The notes beneath the pieces are model-generated. The model made no database searches, had not been told where the DNA came from, and was given only the letters and a program-made list of their open reading frames with translations. Both the position numbers and the translations under genes were made by a program. A DNA stretch of 64,000 bases from Kofleriaceae bacterium (GTDB lineage Bacteria > Myxococcota_A > Polyangia > Haliangiales > Haliangiaceae). Below are positions 17,795 to 26,377 of the stretch, one piece after another; within the stretch, counting starts at the first letter, position 1, and the number at the start of each line of letters is the position of its first letter. The DNA is taken from NCBI GenBank assembly GCA_020633495.1, contig JACKDR010000005.1, positions 293,501-357,500 on the forward strand, in the 5' to 3' direction.

Positions 17795-18136
17795 GTGGCG
17801 GACGACTTCGATCCCTTCGAACTGGTCGAGACCAGCCCCGGGCAGTTCAGCCTCCTGTTCTCCGAGTTCGAAGCAGCGGCCGAGGTCTTCGAAGAGGCCG
17901 GCGTGGAGGGCGGTGGCTACGCCTGGGCCGCCGTGGCCCGCCACGTCGTGGACAACGACGCGACCGAGCTGAAGGAGCGCATCGACTTCGACCCCGAGGC
18001 CAGCCTGTTCTGCGCGTTCGGCGAAGATCGAGCTGCGTTGACGACGCTCGGCGCCAGGCTTGCGCAGCTCCTCCGCGACAAGCGACGGCTGGCCCAGGTC
18101 GTCGACGCGATCGGCCCTCGCGGCTTCGTCGACTGA
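17795..18136 (+). CDS. Imm51 family immunity protein
   Basis: This 113-aa acidic protein opens at a GTG (VADDFDPFELVETSPGQFSLLF when read literally). It matches the Imm51 pattern: an N-terminal strand pair, EEAGVEGGGYAWAAVARHVV, then IDFDPEASLFCAFGEDRAAL and a C-terminal helix ending RLAQVVDAIGPRGFVD. Imm51 proteins neutralise polymorphic toxins delivered by neighbouring cells. No cognate toxin gene is in the window, so it may be an orphan immunity gene. The C-terminal segment has a relic copy at 15780. It is convergent with the 18145 gene, 8 bp away. Confidence 0.7.
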   Translation: MADDFDPFELVETSPGQFSLLFSEFEAAAEVFEEAGVEGGGYAWAAVARHVVDNDATELKERIDFDPEASLFCAFGEDRAALTTLGARLAQLLRDKRRLAQVVDAIGPRGFVD

Positions 18137-18144
18137 CGTGGAGC

Positions 18145-18570
18145 TCAGTCCCACCAGACGCCGAGCACGCGCATGCGCGGCTGGAGCAGCGGCTGAGCCG
18201 GTGACGCTCCGCTCGCCCAGCCTTCCTCGATCTCGCTGGGGTCGAGCGCCGCGAGCCAGCCACGGACCTCGTCCGGCTCGGCCGACGTGAGCACGTAGAC
18301 TCGCTCCGAGAAGGGCCATTCGTCCTCGCCCTCCATCACCTCGTAGATCTCGACGAGGACATCCTGGACGTTCGGACGAGCGCGCACGTCGCGGAGGACC
18401 CGGTAGAAGCCGTCGGTGCCCGGATGCTCGGCGAGATTGCAGCCGATCGAAGCGAGGTCGTCGTTGCCCTCGAAGAAGTCCTCGAGGCTCACGATCGGAG
18501 AGGGCGCCTCGGGATCGGCGGGATCGGCCTGACGGTTGATCTTGTCGATGAGCTGCTGCCGGTTGTTCAT
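18145..18570 (-). CDS. conserved hypothetical protein, 141 aa
   Basis: The protein is acidic, soluble and single-domain: MNNRQQLIDKINRQADP, SLEDFFEGNDDLASIGCNL, then VRARPNVQDVLVEIYEV, SERVYVLTSA and a C-terminal VLGVWWD. I have an impression of a small conserved family seen in several phyla but cannot name a function. Its size, acidity and position tail-to-tail with an Imm51 gene are compatible with a second immunity-like protein, which is only inference. Confidence 0.65.
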   Translation of the reverse strand: MNNRQQLIDKINRQADPADPEAPSPIVSLEDFFEGNDDLASIGCNLAEHPGTDGFYRVLRDVRARPNVQDVLVEIYEVMEGEDEWPFSERVYVLTSAEPDEVRGWLAALDPSEIEEGWASGASPAQPLLQPRMRVLGVWWD

Positions 18571-18884
18571 GGACCGAGCCTCGCGTCGAGGGAAGCTGAC
18601 ATCGGACTTCCATCACCAACGGATCACACCGCTCGAGTAGACCATCAGCGCGAGACGAACACGAGTGTCTTTCGGCGCAGGCGAGGTGTGGCGTCGATGC
18701 GTGACTTGTTCACGGGCGCCCTGCTCCTCCCCTGACCCGCGAGGAGATGCGCCAGGCGATCGCGCCGCTACGAGCTGATCACGCCGCCGTCGCCGCCTCC
18801 CCCAGGTGCTGCGGTGATCGGCAGCGCAGGTAGGTTCCAAGACCCCGCTCCGCGAGCGATTCTCGCAGCCAGACAGGAGCCACG
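18571..18884. other. intergenic region without a supported gene
   Basis: Short open frames exist on both strands but none has protein-like composition plus a start and ribosome site. The right end carries an AGGAG (18874-18878) serving the oxidoreductase at 18885. Nothing else is recognisable. Confidence 0.6.
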
Positions 18885-19636
18885 ATGAACAAGCGGACGG
18901 ACAAGACCCCGGCGATCGTCCTGGGCGCATCGGGATCGGTGGGAGCGGCGCTCGTCGCTGCGTTGCTGCGCGACGCTCGCTTCGACCCGATCATCGTCGT
19001 CGCACGCCGCCCAGCGCCGGAGGTCGTGGCGGCGGCCCACGACGCCGGCAAGACCCTGCACGAGCGCATCGTGCCCGAGATGACGCCGGCGGCGCTCGAA
19101 GCCGCGACCGTCGCGGCGCTGGACGGGATCGAAGGCGACGTCGAGGGGTTCAGCACGCTCGGCATCGGTGCCAGGACCGGGAAGATCACGGTCGCGGAGC
19201 ACCGTGCGGTCGACGTCGAGTTGAACGCGGCGTTTGCGCGCGGCCTGCAGTCGTCGGGACGAGTGCGGCACCTGGGGTTGATGACCGCGATCGGCGCCGA
19301 TCCGACCGCGAGCGAGACCGGCGGGGGGCAGCCGGCGGGGCGCGCTACAACCGGGTGAAGGGCGAGGCCGAGGAAGCGGTCCGTGCGGTCGGGCCCTCGG
19401 TCGTCAGCGTCTTCCGGCCGGCGATGATCATCGGCTCGCGACACACCCCGGGCGTCCTCGAGAAGCTCGTTCCGGTGTTCTCGTTCATCACGCCCAAGCG
19501 GTTCAAGTCGATCACCGTCGATCAGATCGCGAAGGCGATGATCGCGGTGGCCATGGCGAGGCCGGAGTCCTCCGCCGTCTATCACTACCCGGAGATGATG
19601 GAGGCGATCAGGCACGACGAGGCCTCGACCCCGTAG
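18885..19636 (+). CDS. NAD(P)-binding short-chain oxidoreductase (frameshift in a G6 run)
   Basis: The first part has a Rossmann GxxGxxG motif (VLGASGSVGAALVAALL) and VVARRPAP, typical of TIP30/NmrA-like atypical short-chain dehydrogenases. The frame breaks at the G6 run 19323-19328. With one extra G the next frame continues with the expected active-site YNRVK and then SVFRPAMIIGSRHTPG, ending at 19636. Tyr-x-x-x-Lys spacing is therefore intact across the shift. Whether this is a sequencing error or true inactivation cannot be decided here. AGGAG at 18874 supports the ATG. Substrate unknown. Confidence 0.8.
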
Positions 19637-19873
19637 CGACGATCGCTGCGCGCTCGCGGTGATCGCGGGGCGCGGGACGCGGGGCGCGGGGCGCGCGGCG
19701 CGCGGACCCGACGACGCCGTCGTGGCCCCCGTCCTCACCCGAGATCGCGCCCTGGCGCTCCAGAACCCGAGCACCGGCCTCGACGGTGGCGCGATCGGTC
19801 CGCCGCGCCCGCGCCTGGCTGGCAGGTTTCGAGGAGCGAACGTGGGGACGGCGCGGCTCCGGGGCATCGATCG

Positions 19874-19905
19874 AATCCGAGTAGAACCGAGTTATTGCTC
19901 GGATT
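19874..19905. promoter_or_regulatory. inverted repeat upstream of the MpaB-like gene
   Basis: AATCCGAG at 19874-19881 and CTCGGATT at 19898-19905 form perfect 8-bp arms separated by 16 bp. An internal CCGAG (19887-19891) adds a third half-site. The repeat ends 12 bp before the ATG at 19917 in an AT-richer patch, so it probably overlaps the promoter and could bind a dimeric repressor. Confidence 0.55.
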
Positions 19906-19916
19906 ATGGTCCTACC

Positions 19917-21155
19917 ATGTCGCAGGCCGACTCCGAGATCGCTGGACTCAAGCGCGTGGGCGACTACCGACGTTCGTCGCTCCGCTTCCAGCGCGCGCTC
20001 TTCCGGGTGCTGGTCGGCTCCGACCCGCAACCCACCGACGCGCAGGTCGAGGAGCTCAAGCGCTTCCTGGTGATGGGCGATCCGCTCGCCGACGCGGTGG
20101 TGGAGATGTACGGCGCGCTGCCCGCCGGGCGAGGTCGCGCGCTCCTCGACCAGGCGCTCGAGCACGGCGTCGACACCGTCGACGACCCACCGCCGGCGCT
20201 GACCGCGCTGTTCGCGCAGCTCGATCAGGAACCGATCTGGCTCGATCGCGACAAGCTGGCGCTCGCGTGTCAGGTCTCGCGTCGCGTCGGGCACTGGGGC
20301 GAGCTGTCGCTGCGCAACCTCTCGCTCATGGGCGGCTACCTGGGCGCGGCGGCGGCCAAGCCGCTGGTCTTCACCGCCCAGCTCGAGCAGATGACGCCGC
20401 GGCGCCTGGTCGAGACCGGCAAGTTCTGGATGGACGTGACGACCGTCGGCGGCCTCGAGCGCTTCGCCGAGGGCTTCAAGAGCTCGGTGCGCGTGCGCGT
20501 CATGCACGCGCACGTGCGCGCGATGCTGCTGAAGTCGGGCAAGTGGGATCCGGCGTGGGGCCGTCCCCTGAACCAGGCCGACTCGATGGCGACGCTGCTC
20601 GAGTTCTCGACGATCTACATGGTGGGGCTGCGCGCCCTGGGCTTCCTCTTCACCAGGCGCGAGCGCGAGGCCATCGTGCACCTGTGGCGCTACGTCGGCT
20701 ACGTGATGGGCGTGGACGAGCGCATCCTGCCGACGTGCGAGGACGACGCCAACCGCGCCATGTACCTGATGTCGGCGACGATCCCACCCAGCGACGACGA
20801 CACACGCGCGCTCGGCACGGCGCTGGCGAACGTGCCGCTGCACTTCGCGGGCGACCACTGGCTGAGCCAGCGCTGGGCGCGTCTCGAGCGCACGCTGCGC
20901 ATCGGCTACACCCGCTACCTGCTCGGCGATCGCGCCGGCGACGCGCTGGGCCTGCCGCGCACCGCGGCGAAGTACCTGTGGCCGGCGCAGGTGCCGGTGC
21001 GCCTCGGCCTCGAGCTGGTGCGCGCCAGCCTGCCGCCGGTGAACCGCCTCTACGTGAAGCTGGGCGAGCGCCTGGCGGCGACCCAGTTCCCGCAGCAGGT
21101 GAAGCGGACCCGGGCGGACACGTCGTTCACCCCGGTGAAGCAGCTCGCCCGCTAG
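19917..21155 (+). CDS. MpaB-like oxygenase (DUF2236 family)
   Basis: The 412-aa protein carries features of the MpaB/latex-clearing-protein-like heme family: a central FAEGFKSSVRVRVMHAHVR segment with the conserved Arg and His residues, then LNQADSMATLLEFS and the helix REAIVHLWRYVGYVMGV. Members are heme b-dependent oxygenases or uncharacterised relatives. There is no signal peptide. The ATG at 19917 follows the inverted repeat closely. The preceding 260 bp are low-complexity GGGGCGC-type sequence. It precedes the Sel1 lipoprotein on the same strand but with a gap of about 170 bp. Confidence 0.75.
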   Translation: MSQADSEIAGLKRVGDYRRSSLRFQRALFRVLVGSDPQPTDAQVEELKRFLVMGDPLADAVVEMYGALPAGRGRALLDQALEHGVDTVDDPPPALTALFAQLDQEPIWLDRDKLALACQVSRRVGHWGELSLRNLSLMGGYLGAAAAKPLVFTAQLEQMTPRRLVETGKFWMDVTTVGGLERFAEGFKSSVRVRVMHAHVRAMLLKSGKWDPAWGRPLNQADSMATLLEFSTIYMVGLRALGFLFTRREREAIVHLWRYVGYVMGVDERILPTCEDDANRAMYLMSATIPPSDDDTRALGTALANVPLHFAGDHWLSQRWARLERTLRIGYTRYLLGDRAGDALGLPRTAAKYLWPAQVPVRLGLELVRASLPPVNRLYVKLGERLAATQFPQQVKRTRADTSFTPVKQLAR

Positions 21156-21322
21156 GCGCGCGATCGCCGAGGCGGGGCGGAAACGACACCGCGCCCAGCC
21201 CGAGCAGCACGACGACCTGCAGCGCGAGGCGACCGGAGCTCATCGATCGAGCCCACACCGGATCTTCGGCAGCACGCCTGGTGGACACGCGGCCAACGGC
21301 GTTGTCGTGCTACTCCGTGGGT

Positions 21323-22423
21323 GTGCGGTGGACGATGATCGTCATGGCGGTACTTCTCGTGGCTGGCTGCGGAGGGAGCCGCGCCGTGGACGATCGCAAG
21401 GTGAGTCCGCTCCCTCAAGAGAGCGTGATTCCTGACGACCAGGCGCTGAAGCACGCGTGTCTTGGCGACGACCCGAGCCAATGCCCGGCCTATCGCGCCG
21501 CCCTCGAAGCGATGTGCGCGCGCGGGGACGCCGAAGGCTGCGGGCGTCTCGCGTCCGTCGTCGCGACCGGCCTCGGCGGGCCGACGGATGAAGTGCGGGG
21601 ACGTGCGCTCGCGACCGACGCGTGCGCGAAGGGCAGCCTGTTCGGATGCAGCAATCTGACCGTGTTCGCGATGAATGGCAGCGGCGGACCACGCGACCTC
21701 CAGGAGGCCTATCGCGCCGGGCTGGTCGCGTGCAAGGCGATGCACTTGGTCTCGGTCGGCTGCAGGAATCTCAGCCTCGTGCTCCACAAGGCCGACTTCG
21801 TGCTCGACGAGCCGGCGCGGACCACCGCGCTCATCATGGCGTGCAACGGCTTCGCGGTGCGGTCATGCGAGACGCTGGGCAACTTCATCGTGGACCTCGA
21901 CCTCGCAGGGCGGCTCGCGGACGACGCATACCCGCTGTTTCGCGCGGTGTCGCTGCGGCTGTGTCAGTTCGGTCGGGCAGTCGCTTGCTCGAATCTCGGC
22001 CACCTGGTCCGGAACGGCATCGGCGGTGCTGTCGACGACGATCTCGTCGGACGCGCCTATCGCCGTGCATGTCACCTCGGCGACGCAGCGAGCTGCGTCG
22101 GCGGCCACGCGCCGAGAGGTGCCCATATCCGGGCCTGGCCGCAACTGGTCATCTCGACCGACGGCGGTGACCACCTCGATCGGCTGAACGAGCTCGAGGA
22201 CGCGTGGAGCGTCTGTTCCAGCGAGGCAGGCGACGACCGCAAGGTCAACGTCGAGATCGCGCTGGCACCGGGACGCGCTCCTGTCCTCCTAGCCGACGGC
22301 GCGCAACCGTTGATCGACTGCTTCCAGACCCACTTTCCCTGGCGCGATGGCGCGCCGGCGGCGATGTCGGCCGAGCTGACACTTCACGTCGAGTACTTGC
22401 TCAACACACCCGACGATCCATGA
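21323..22423 (+). CDS. Sel1-repeat-like lipoprotein
   Basis: A GTG at 21323 gives a compact lipoprotein signal (VRWTMIVMAVLLVAGCGG read literally, lipobox VAGC). The ATG at 21335 is an alternative start. The mature part has repeated Cys-flanked helix pairs (CARGDAEGCGRLASV, CAKGSLFGCSNLTV, CQFGRAVACSNLGHLV, CHLGDAASCVGG), the pattern of myxobacterial Sel1/TPR proteins whose repeats are disulfide-linked. A C-terminal 90-residue region is beta-like. Such proteins act as scaffolds at the envelope. No partner is evident. Confidence 0.75.
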   Translation: MRWTMIVMAVLLVAGCGGSRAVDDRKVSPLPQESVIPDDQALKHACLGDDPSQCPAYRAALEAMCARGDAEGCGRLASVVATGLGGPTDEVRGRALATDACAKGSLFGCSNLTVFAMNGSGGPRDLQEAYRAGLVACKAMHLVSVGCRNLSLVLHKADFVLDEPARTTALIMACNGFAVRSCETLGNFIVDLDLAGRLADDAYPLFRAVSLRLCQFGRAVACSNLGHLVRNGIGGAVDDDLVGRAYRRACHLGDAASCVGGHAPRGAHIRAWPQLVISTDGGDHLDRLNELEDAWSVCSSEAGDDRKVNVEIALAPGRAPVLLADGAQPLIDCFQTHFPWRDGAPAAMSAELTLHVEYLLNTPDDP

Positions 22424-22479
22424 CCGTCGCTCGGTCGCTCTCGAGCGGCGTCGCGCCGCGTGGCAGCTCGGACGCACCC

Positions 22480-23349
22480 TCACGGGCGCTGGCTCGGATC
22501 GGGGCGCAGCAAGGGCAAGATCTCGTCGACCATGGCCTGCCCGCCGTACTTGCGCAGGTCCCACAGACTCACCACGCCCTTCTTTTGCTCCGGCACGAGC
22601 CACTTCTTGTGCCAGGAGTAGAGCCCTAGGACCGAACGAGCGCGTACATCGTCCTGGCCTTCCAGCCGTGCGAGGATGCGGTCCACCACGGCCGGATAGT
22701 CGTCCACGACGATGTGCTCGTCGTCGTCCGGCCAGAGCACACGATCCAGCGCCAGCTTCTCGAAGCCCACCATCCGAAACTGGGCGCGCGAGAAGTCGAC
22801 GTCGATCATCTGATTGGGCGGCGTGGTCGTGTCGCGGGGCGCCCGACTACTGAAGATCACCTCCTCCAGGGGTCCGATGAACTGGCAGTCCACCATCTGG
22901 CTACCGCGGAACTCGACCTTCTTGAGCTTCGCGCGGTCGAAGGTGCAGTGCTCGAAGGTCGCAGGCCCGGGCATCGCGCCGCGCAGATCGGTCTGTGCGA
23001 AGTCGACGCGGCGCAGGAGGTTCCACCGACCGCCATCGATCCCGCCAATCCCAGCGTCGCGCAGGTCCGCTTTCGCGAAGCTGGTGTCCTCGATCGTGTT
23101 CCCCCACATGCCCCAGCTGCGGCATTTCGCGTTGACGAAGCGGCAGTTCCGGATCGTCGTGCGGAACAACTGGAGCCTGGGCAGGCCTGCCTCCGAGAAG
23201 TCGATGTTCTCCCAGAGTGCACCCTCCACCCGGGTGACGCCTTCGGTGACCAGTCCTCGCAGATCGAGACGACCATCCACCTGTGGCAGGTCACGCCTGT
23301 TGAAGGGCTCGCCGCGCACCAGGTGCGCCCAGATCGTGTCGCGGTCCAT
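22480..23349 (-). CDS. pentapeptide-repeat-like protein
   Basis: The 289-aa protein contains successive A/C(D/N)LXX-like strands of a right-handed quadrilateral helix: RLDLRGLVTEG, NIDFSEAGLPRLQLF, CRFVNAKC, TSFAKADLRDAG, RVDFAQTDLRGA, CTFDRAKLKKVEF, DVDFSRAQFRMV. A helical C-terminal region follows (RILARLEGQDDVRARSVLGLYSW). There is no signal peptide. Pentapeptide folds mediate protein binding; some mimic DNA and protect gyrase, which cannot be asserted here. The start MDRDTIW is the first Met before the repeats. Confidence 0.75.
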   Translation of the reverse strand: MDRDTIWAHLVRGEPFNRRDLPQVDGRLDLRGLVTEGVTRVEGALWENIDFSEAGLPRLQLFRTTIRNCRFVNAKCRSWGMWGNTIEDTSFAKADLRDAGIGGIDGGRWNLLRRVDFAQTDLRGAMPGPATFEHCTFDRAKLKKVEFRGSQMVDCQFIGPLEEVIFSSRAPRDTTTPPNQMIDVDFSRAQFRMVGFEKLALDRVLWPDDDEHIVVDDYPAVVDRILARLEGQDDVRARSVLGLYSWHKKWLVPEQKKGVVSLWDLRKYGGQAMVDEILPLLRPDPSQRP

Positions 23350-23440
23350 GTCGGGCCAGCGTTGCACACCGTGGTAGGCGTCACCCACACCTTCGCGGGG
23401 TGATTGACCGCGACGGCAGGGCGGCCCGATCATCGCAAGC

Positions 23441-24401
23441 ATGCGGGCAGGCTGGTTGACGTGCTGGATCGGCGGTCTCGGCGTGTTCGTCACGACCGCG
23501 ACATCGGCGCCCGACGCCCGCGCTTGCACGCCGCCACCGACCGGCGTCGAGGGACGCACCGTCCTGCCGGAGGATGGCGCGACCGATGTCCCGCTGAACG
23601 CACGCGTCTACGTCCTGTACGACACGCAGGGGAGCGACCCGGGCAGCACCCTCGAGCTCCGGGTGCAGGACGGCGCGACCGTCGCAGTCGACGAGACCAC
23701 CCCGTACACGATCGGCGCCGCCAGGCTCCTCGCCCCGACCGCGCCGCTCGCGCCCTCGACGACGTACGAGATCCTCGACACGCTGGCCCTTCCCTGTGAC
23801 AGCGAGTTGCCGCGCACCTGCATCGCCGAGCCGACCGTGATCGCGACGTTCACCACGGGTGCAGCGCTCGATACCGCCCGCCCCTCGGTCACGGGCGTCA
23901 GCGTCACGTCCCGCGGCGCGTGCGTCGCGGACTCGTGTCCGGACAGCGAGAGCGAGCAACTCGACCACATCTCCATCGACCAGGTGATCGACGACTTCCC
24001 GACGAGCTGGGTCATGTACGAGTACCTCGACCTCGACGGCGCGCTCGTCGCCGGCCCGACTCGCGTGGCTGACCACAGGACGCGGCTGCGGCGGTGGCGC
24101 CGGGTACTTCCCCACCTACCGCTACCTGGCGGTCCCCTCCGACGTCCTGCTGCGTGCCGTGGACCTCGCCGGCAACGTCGAGGCGTCCCCTCACCCGATC
24201 GATGGCGGCACCTGTGCCCTCCTGCAGTGCGACACCAGTGGCGACACCGCGACCGCGGGCGCCGACGGCGGAGGTTGCGCGCTCCATCGAGGCACGAATC
24301 CCGGCGTGCTCGCGCTTGCGCTCGGCGCGCTCCTGCTCGCGCGTCGGCGCCCGCGCGTCCGGTCACGAGCCTGCGCCCACACCGCGACACCGAGCCCATG
24401 A
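23441..24401 (+). CDS. Ig-like exported protein with MYXO-CTERM-type tail (frameshift)
   Basis: It has a signal peptide (WLTCWIGGLGVFVTTATSAPDARAC). A bacterial Ig-like domain follows (PEDGATDVPLNARVYVLYD, then LAPSTTYEIL). The frame breaks at about 24070-24085; in the next frame GCGGGAGYFPTYRYLAV, VDLAGNVEASPHPIDGG and a terminal GGGCALHRG-hydrophobic helix-RRRPR continue to the stop at 24401. A GG-Cys motif followed by a helix and Arg cluster is the MYXO-CTERM sorting layout, which anchors proteins at the myxobacterial surface. The stop overlaps the next ATG (ATGA), which argues that this tail frame is the real one. Confidence 0.75.
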
Positions 24402-24940
24402 GCCAGCCGCCCGCACAGGATCTGCACGACTTCGGAGCGGATGGGATCGACATTCAAACCGCGATGCTGCGACACGCTCGAGCTCATCCCGACCGCGCGA
24501 CGCGGCCCGACCACATCCTGTGGAACGGCCAAGCCGTCCGGACGTGGTTCGACGTGCCGGTCCCGAACGCGGGGCGGTTCCGGATCGAGTTCCTCTCCGA
24601 GCCCAGAGAGCCCGCGCAGGGCGTCGACGTGAGCGCGGAGGGCGGCGTGATCAGGCTGGCCGGTGGCGAGCGGATCCAGACGCTGCGCACGTGGCACGAG
24701 GAACGCTACGAGGAGGTCGTGACCTACCCGTTCACATCGAAACACCGACTCCTCAAGGTCTGGAACGTCTATCACTGGGAGTGGCCCCGCGGCATCCGAG
24801 AGGAGAAGTGGACGGGCAACGCCGGCTTCCTCGTGGAGCAAGAGGCGGACGCTCGCTGGCTGTTGCGATGCAGCCCTGGCCCTGCGCGCGCGCCGGACTT
24901 CACGCAGCTGGTGTTCCGGTTCGCGATCCTCGAAGGCTGA
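24398..24940 (+). CDS. hypothetical protein, 180 aa
   Basis: The ATG overlaps the preceding stop as ATGA, indicating translational coupling to the MYXO-CTERM-tailed gene. The product has no signal peptide. Trp- and Arg-rich strands dominate (TWFDVPVPNAGRFRIEFLSEP, LKVWNVYHWEWPRGIREE) and it ends FTQLVFRFAILEG. I do not recognise a domain. A beta-sandwich is likely from the strand pattern. Confidence 0.6.
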   Translation: MSQPPAQDLHDFGADGIDIQTAMLRHARAHPDRATRPDHILWNGQAVRTWFDVPVPNAGRFRIEFLSEPREPAQGVDVSAEGGVIRLAGGERIQTLRTWHEERYEEVVTYPFTSKHRLLKVWNVYHWEWPRGIREEKWTGNAGFLVEQEADARWLLRCSPGPARAPDFTQLVFRFAILEG

Positions 24941-24961
24941 TGGGGCCACCGCTCGAAGGGC

Positions 24962-25018
24962 CGCGCCCCGGCGGCGCCCGGCGCCGCGGCGCGCCCCGGC
25001 GCCCCGGCGCCCCGGCGG
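24962..25018. repeat. GC-only low-complexity tract
   Basis: The stretch consists almost solely of G and C in CGGCGCCCC-like units, with three CCCCGGCG repeats in series at the right. It lies between two genes and can form alternative foldbacks. It may be a slippage or assembly trouble spot. Confidence 0.7.
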
Positions 25019-25026
25019 AAGATGCT

Positions 25027-25926
25027 ATGAACGCGGCTGTATCGATGGGCGTGTCGAAGCGAGAGATCGAGCAATCCGTCCTGACACCGCTGCGGAACGC
25101 CGGCTGGCGCCGACATGGACGATCGGCGTATCTCGACGGACCGGAGCTGTCCGTCGTCGTCAACATCCAGGGCTCTCCGTACGACGGCCTCCAGTACGTC
25201 AACGTCGCCTTCTGGTTTCCCGCTCAGCCGGGCGAACAGCTGGCCCACCACAAGTGTCCCGTCGGGCTTCGACTCGAGGAGCTCCATCCCGAGCGTCGCG
25301 AGCAGCTCCTCATCGCGACCGACACGAGCGACAGCGCACCGGAAGCCCTCGACTGGCTGGCGACGTTCCTCGCGAAGACCGTCGAGCCGGACCTGCGGGC
25401 GCTGCTGACTCGCAGCTCGCTGCGGGCCGCGCTGCAGACCGAGCGGTTCCGGGGGGCGCGGGTCACCCCTCCCGCTCGCTCCGCCCTGGCGCTGGACTCC
25501 GGAACCTCCGCCGCGGGCGCCGGGACACGCAGACACGTCGGCTCACCGCGCGTCGTCGTCGAGCCCGGCCCGATCCCGCTCGGCGCACTCCAGCGATTCG
25601 ACGACCCGGACGTGGAGCGCGCGCTGGAGCAGTTCGGCTTCGATCCCACGGTCGCGACGTTTCGACTCGTCGAGGTGGCGCTGGGCGAGCTCGAGGACGT
25701 GCGGTGGCTGCCCGGGAGCCACCCCTGGGGCACCTTCATGCTCGACGCGCTGCGCGCGGGGAGCGCGCTGCCGCCCATCGTCATCGTCGCGAGCGCACGT
25801 GCCGCCGGAACCTTCGCGTTGCTCGACGGGCTCCACCGCCTCCACGCCCATTGGCAGCTCGCACGCGAGCCGATCCGGGCGTACGAGCTCATCGTGCCGC
25901 AACACCACCAACGCCGCCCGCGTTGA
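25027..25926 (+). CDS. DUF4304-like / ParB-like fusion protein
   Basis: Residues 1-140 resemble DUF4304: SKREIEQSVLTPLRNAGWRRHGRSAYL, then VVVNIQGSPYDGLQYVNVAFWFP. After a Pro/Ala linker (about 140-175), the C-terminal 125 residues look like a ParB/sulfiredoxin-type fold: RLVEVALGELEDVRWLP, then LRAGSALPPIVIV and DGLHRLHAHWQLA, which matches the family DG.HR motif. ParB-like folds bind nucleotides and some cleave DNA. DUF4304 is of unknown function and common in accessory regions. One continuous frame supports a genuine fusion. The ATG at 25027 is the first after the GC-only tract. Confidence 0.65.
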   Translation: MNAAVSMGVSKREIEQSVLTPLRNAGWRRHGRSAYLDGPELSVVVNIQGSPYDGLQYVNVAFWFPAQPGEQLAHHKCPVGLRLEELHPERREQLLIATDTSDSAPEALDWLATFLAKTVEPDLRALLTRSSLRAALQTERFRGARVTPPARSALALDSGTSAAGAGTRRHVGSPRVVVEPGPIPLGALQRFDDPDVERALEQFGFDPTVATFRLVEVALGELEDVRWLPGSHPWGTFMLDALRAGSALPPIVIVASARAAGTFALLDGLHRLHAHWQLAREPIRAYELIVPQHHQRRPR

Positions 25927-26055
25927 CGAACATCGGCTCATCCGCTCGGGCTTCAGGAGCAAGCTTGGGGACATTCGCCGCGCAGCACCCTCGCGACCGC
26001 CTCACGCTGGTCCGCGAAGCCGACGCGCGCTCGTCGGCGGCCGGGTGGCAACGCC

Positions 26056-26091
26056 GAAAAAGAAAACAGCCGAGACCCAAGGGTCTCGGCT
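26056..26091 (-). terminator. Rho-independent terminator of the tRNA unit
   Basis: Read on the minus strand, an 11-bp arm AGCCGAGACCC pairs with GGGTCTCGGCT around a two-base apex, followed by TTTTCTTTTT (26056-26066). It lies 10 bp beyond the tRNA-Asp 3' end. It is the best canonical terminator in the window. Confidence 0.9.
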
Positions 26092-26101
26092 GGTTAAGTC
26101 G

Positions 26102-26175
<74 letters not shown>

Positions 26176-26203
26176 AAGAGTTGCTGATTATCAGGAGGGC
26201 TCG

Positions 26204-26275
26204 TGGGCGGAGCAGGATTCGAACCTGCGACCACGGCCTTGTAAGGGCCATGCTCTTCCGCTGAGCTATCCGCCC
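26204..26275 (-). tRNA. tRNA-Val(TAC)
   Basis: The minus-strand cloverleaf has acceptor GGGCGGA/TCCGCCC, D-arm TAGCTCAGCGG, an anticodon loop CTTACAA (anticodon TAC) and T-arm GGTTCGAATCC. The discriminator is A and CCA is not encoded. It lies 28 bp upstream of tRNA-Asp and 16 bp downstream of the predicted transcription start. Confidence 0.95.
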
Positions 26276-26298
26276 GCGCCGTGACGCGAGGCCCATGG

Positions 26299-26327
26299 TT
26301 TCTAGCCAAGCGTCACGGGGATGTCAA
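26299..26327 (-). promoter_or_regulatory. sigma70 promoter of the tRNA unit
   Basis: On the minus strand TTGACA (26327-26322), a 17-bp spacer and TAGAAA (26304-26299) match the housekeeping consensus, with transcription expected near 26291. Such a near-consensus promoter fits strong constitutive expression of tRNAs. Confidence 0.85.
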
Positions 26328-26377
26328 TGGGCGGACGCGCGTCCTGATCGGGATCTGAAAAGGACCGGCGTGGCGCC

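Noticed and set aside
18613..18930. 105-aa lipoprotein-like frame on the minus strand
   Set aside because: It has a passable LLSGC but overlaps the oxidoreductase start and its ribosome site; the remaining sequence is Arg/Ser-rich.
19659..19710. GGGGCGCG-type tract as a CRISPR or structured repeat
   Set aside because: It is irregular low-complexity sequence with no constant unit or spacers. No CRISPR array was seen anywhere in the window.
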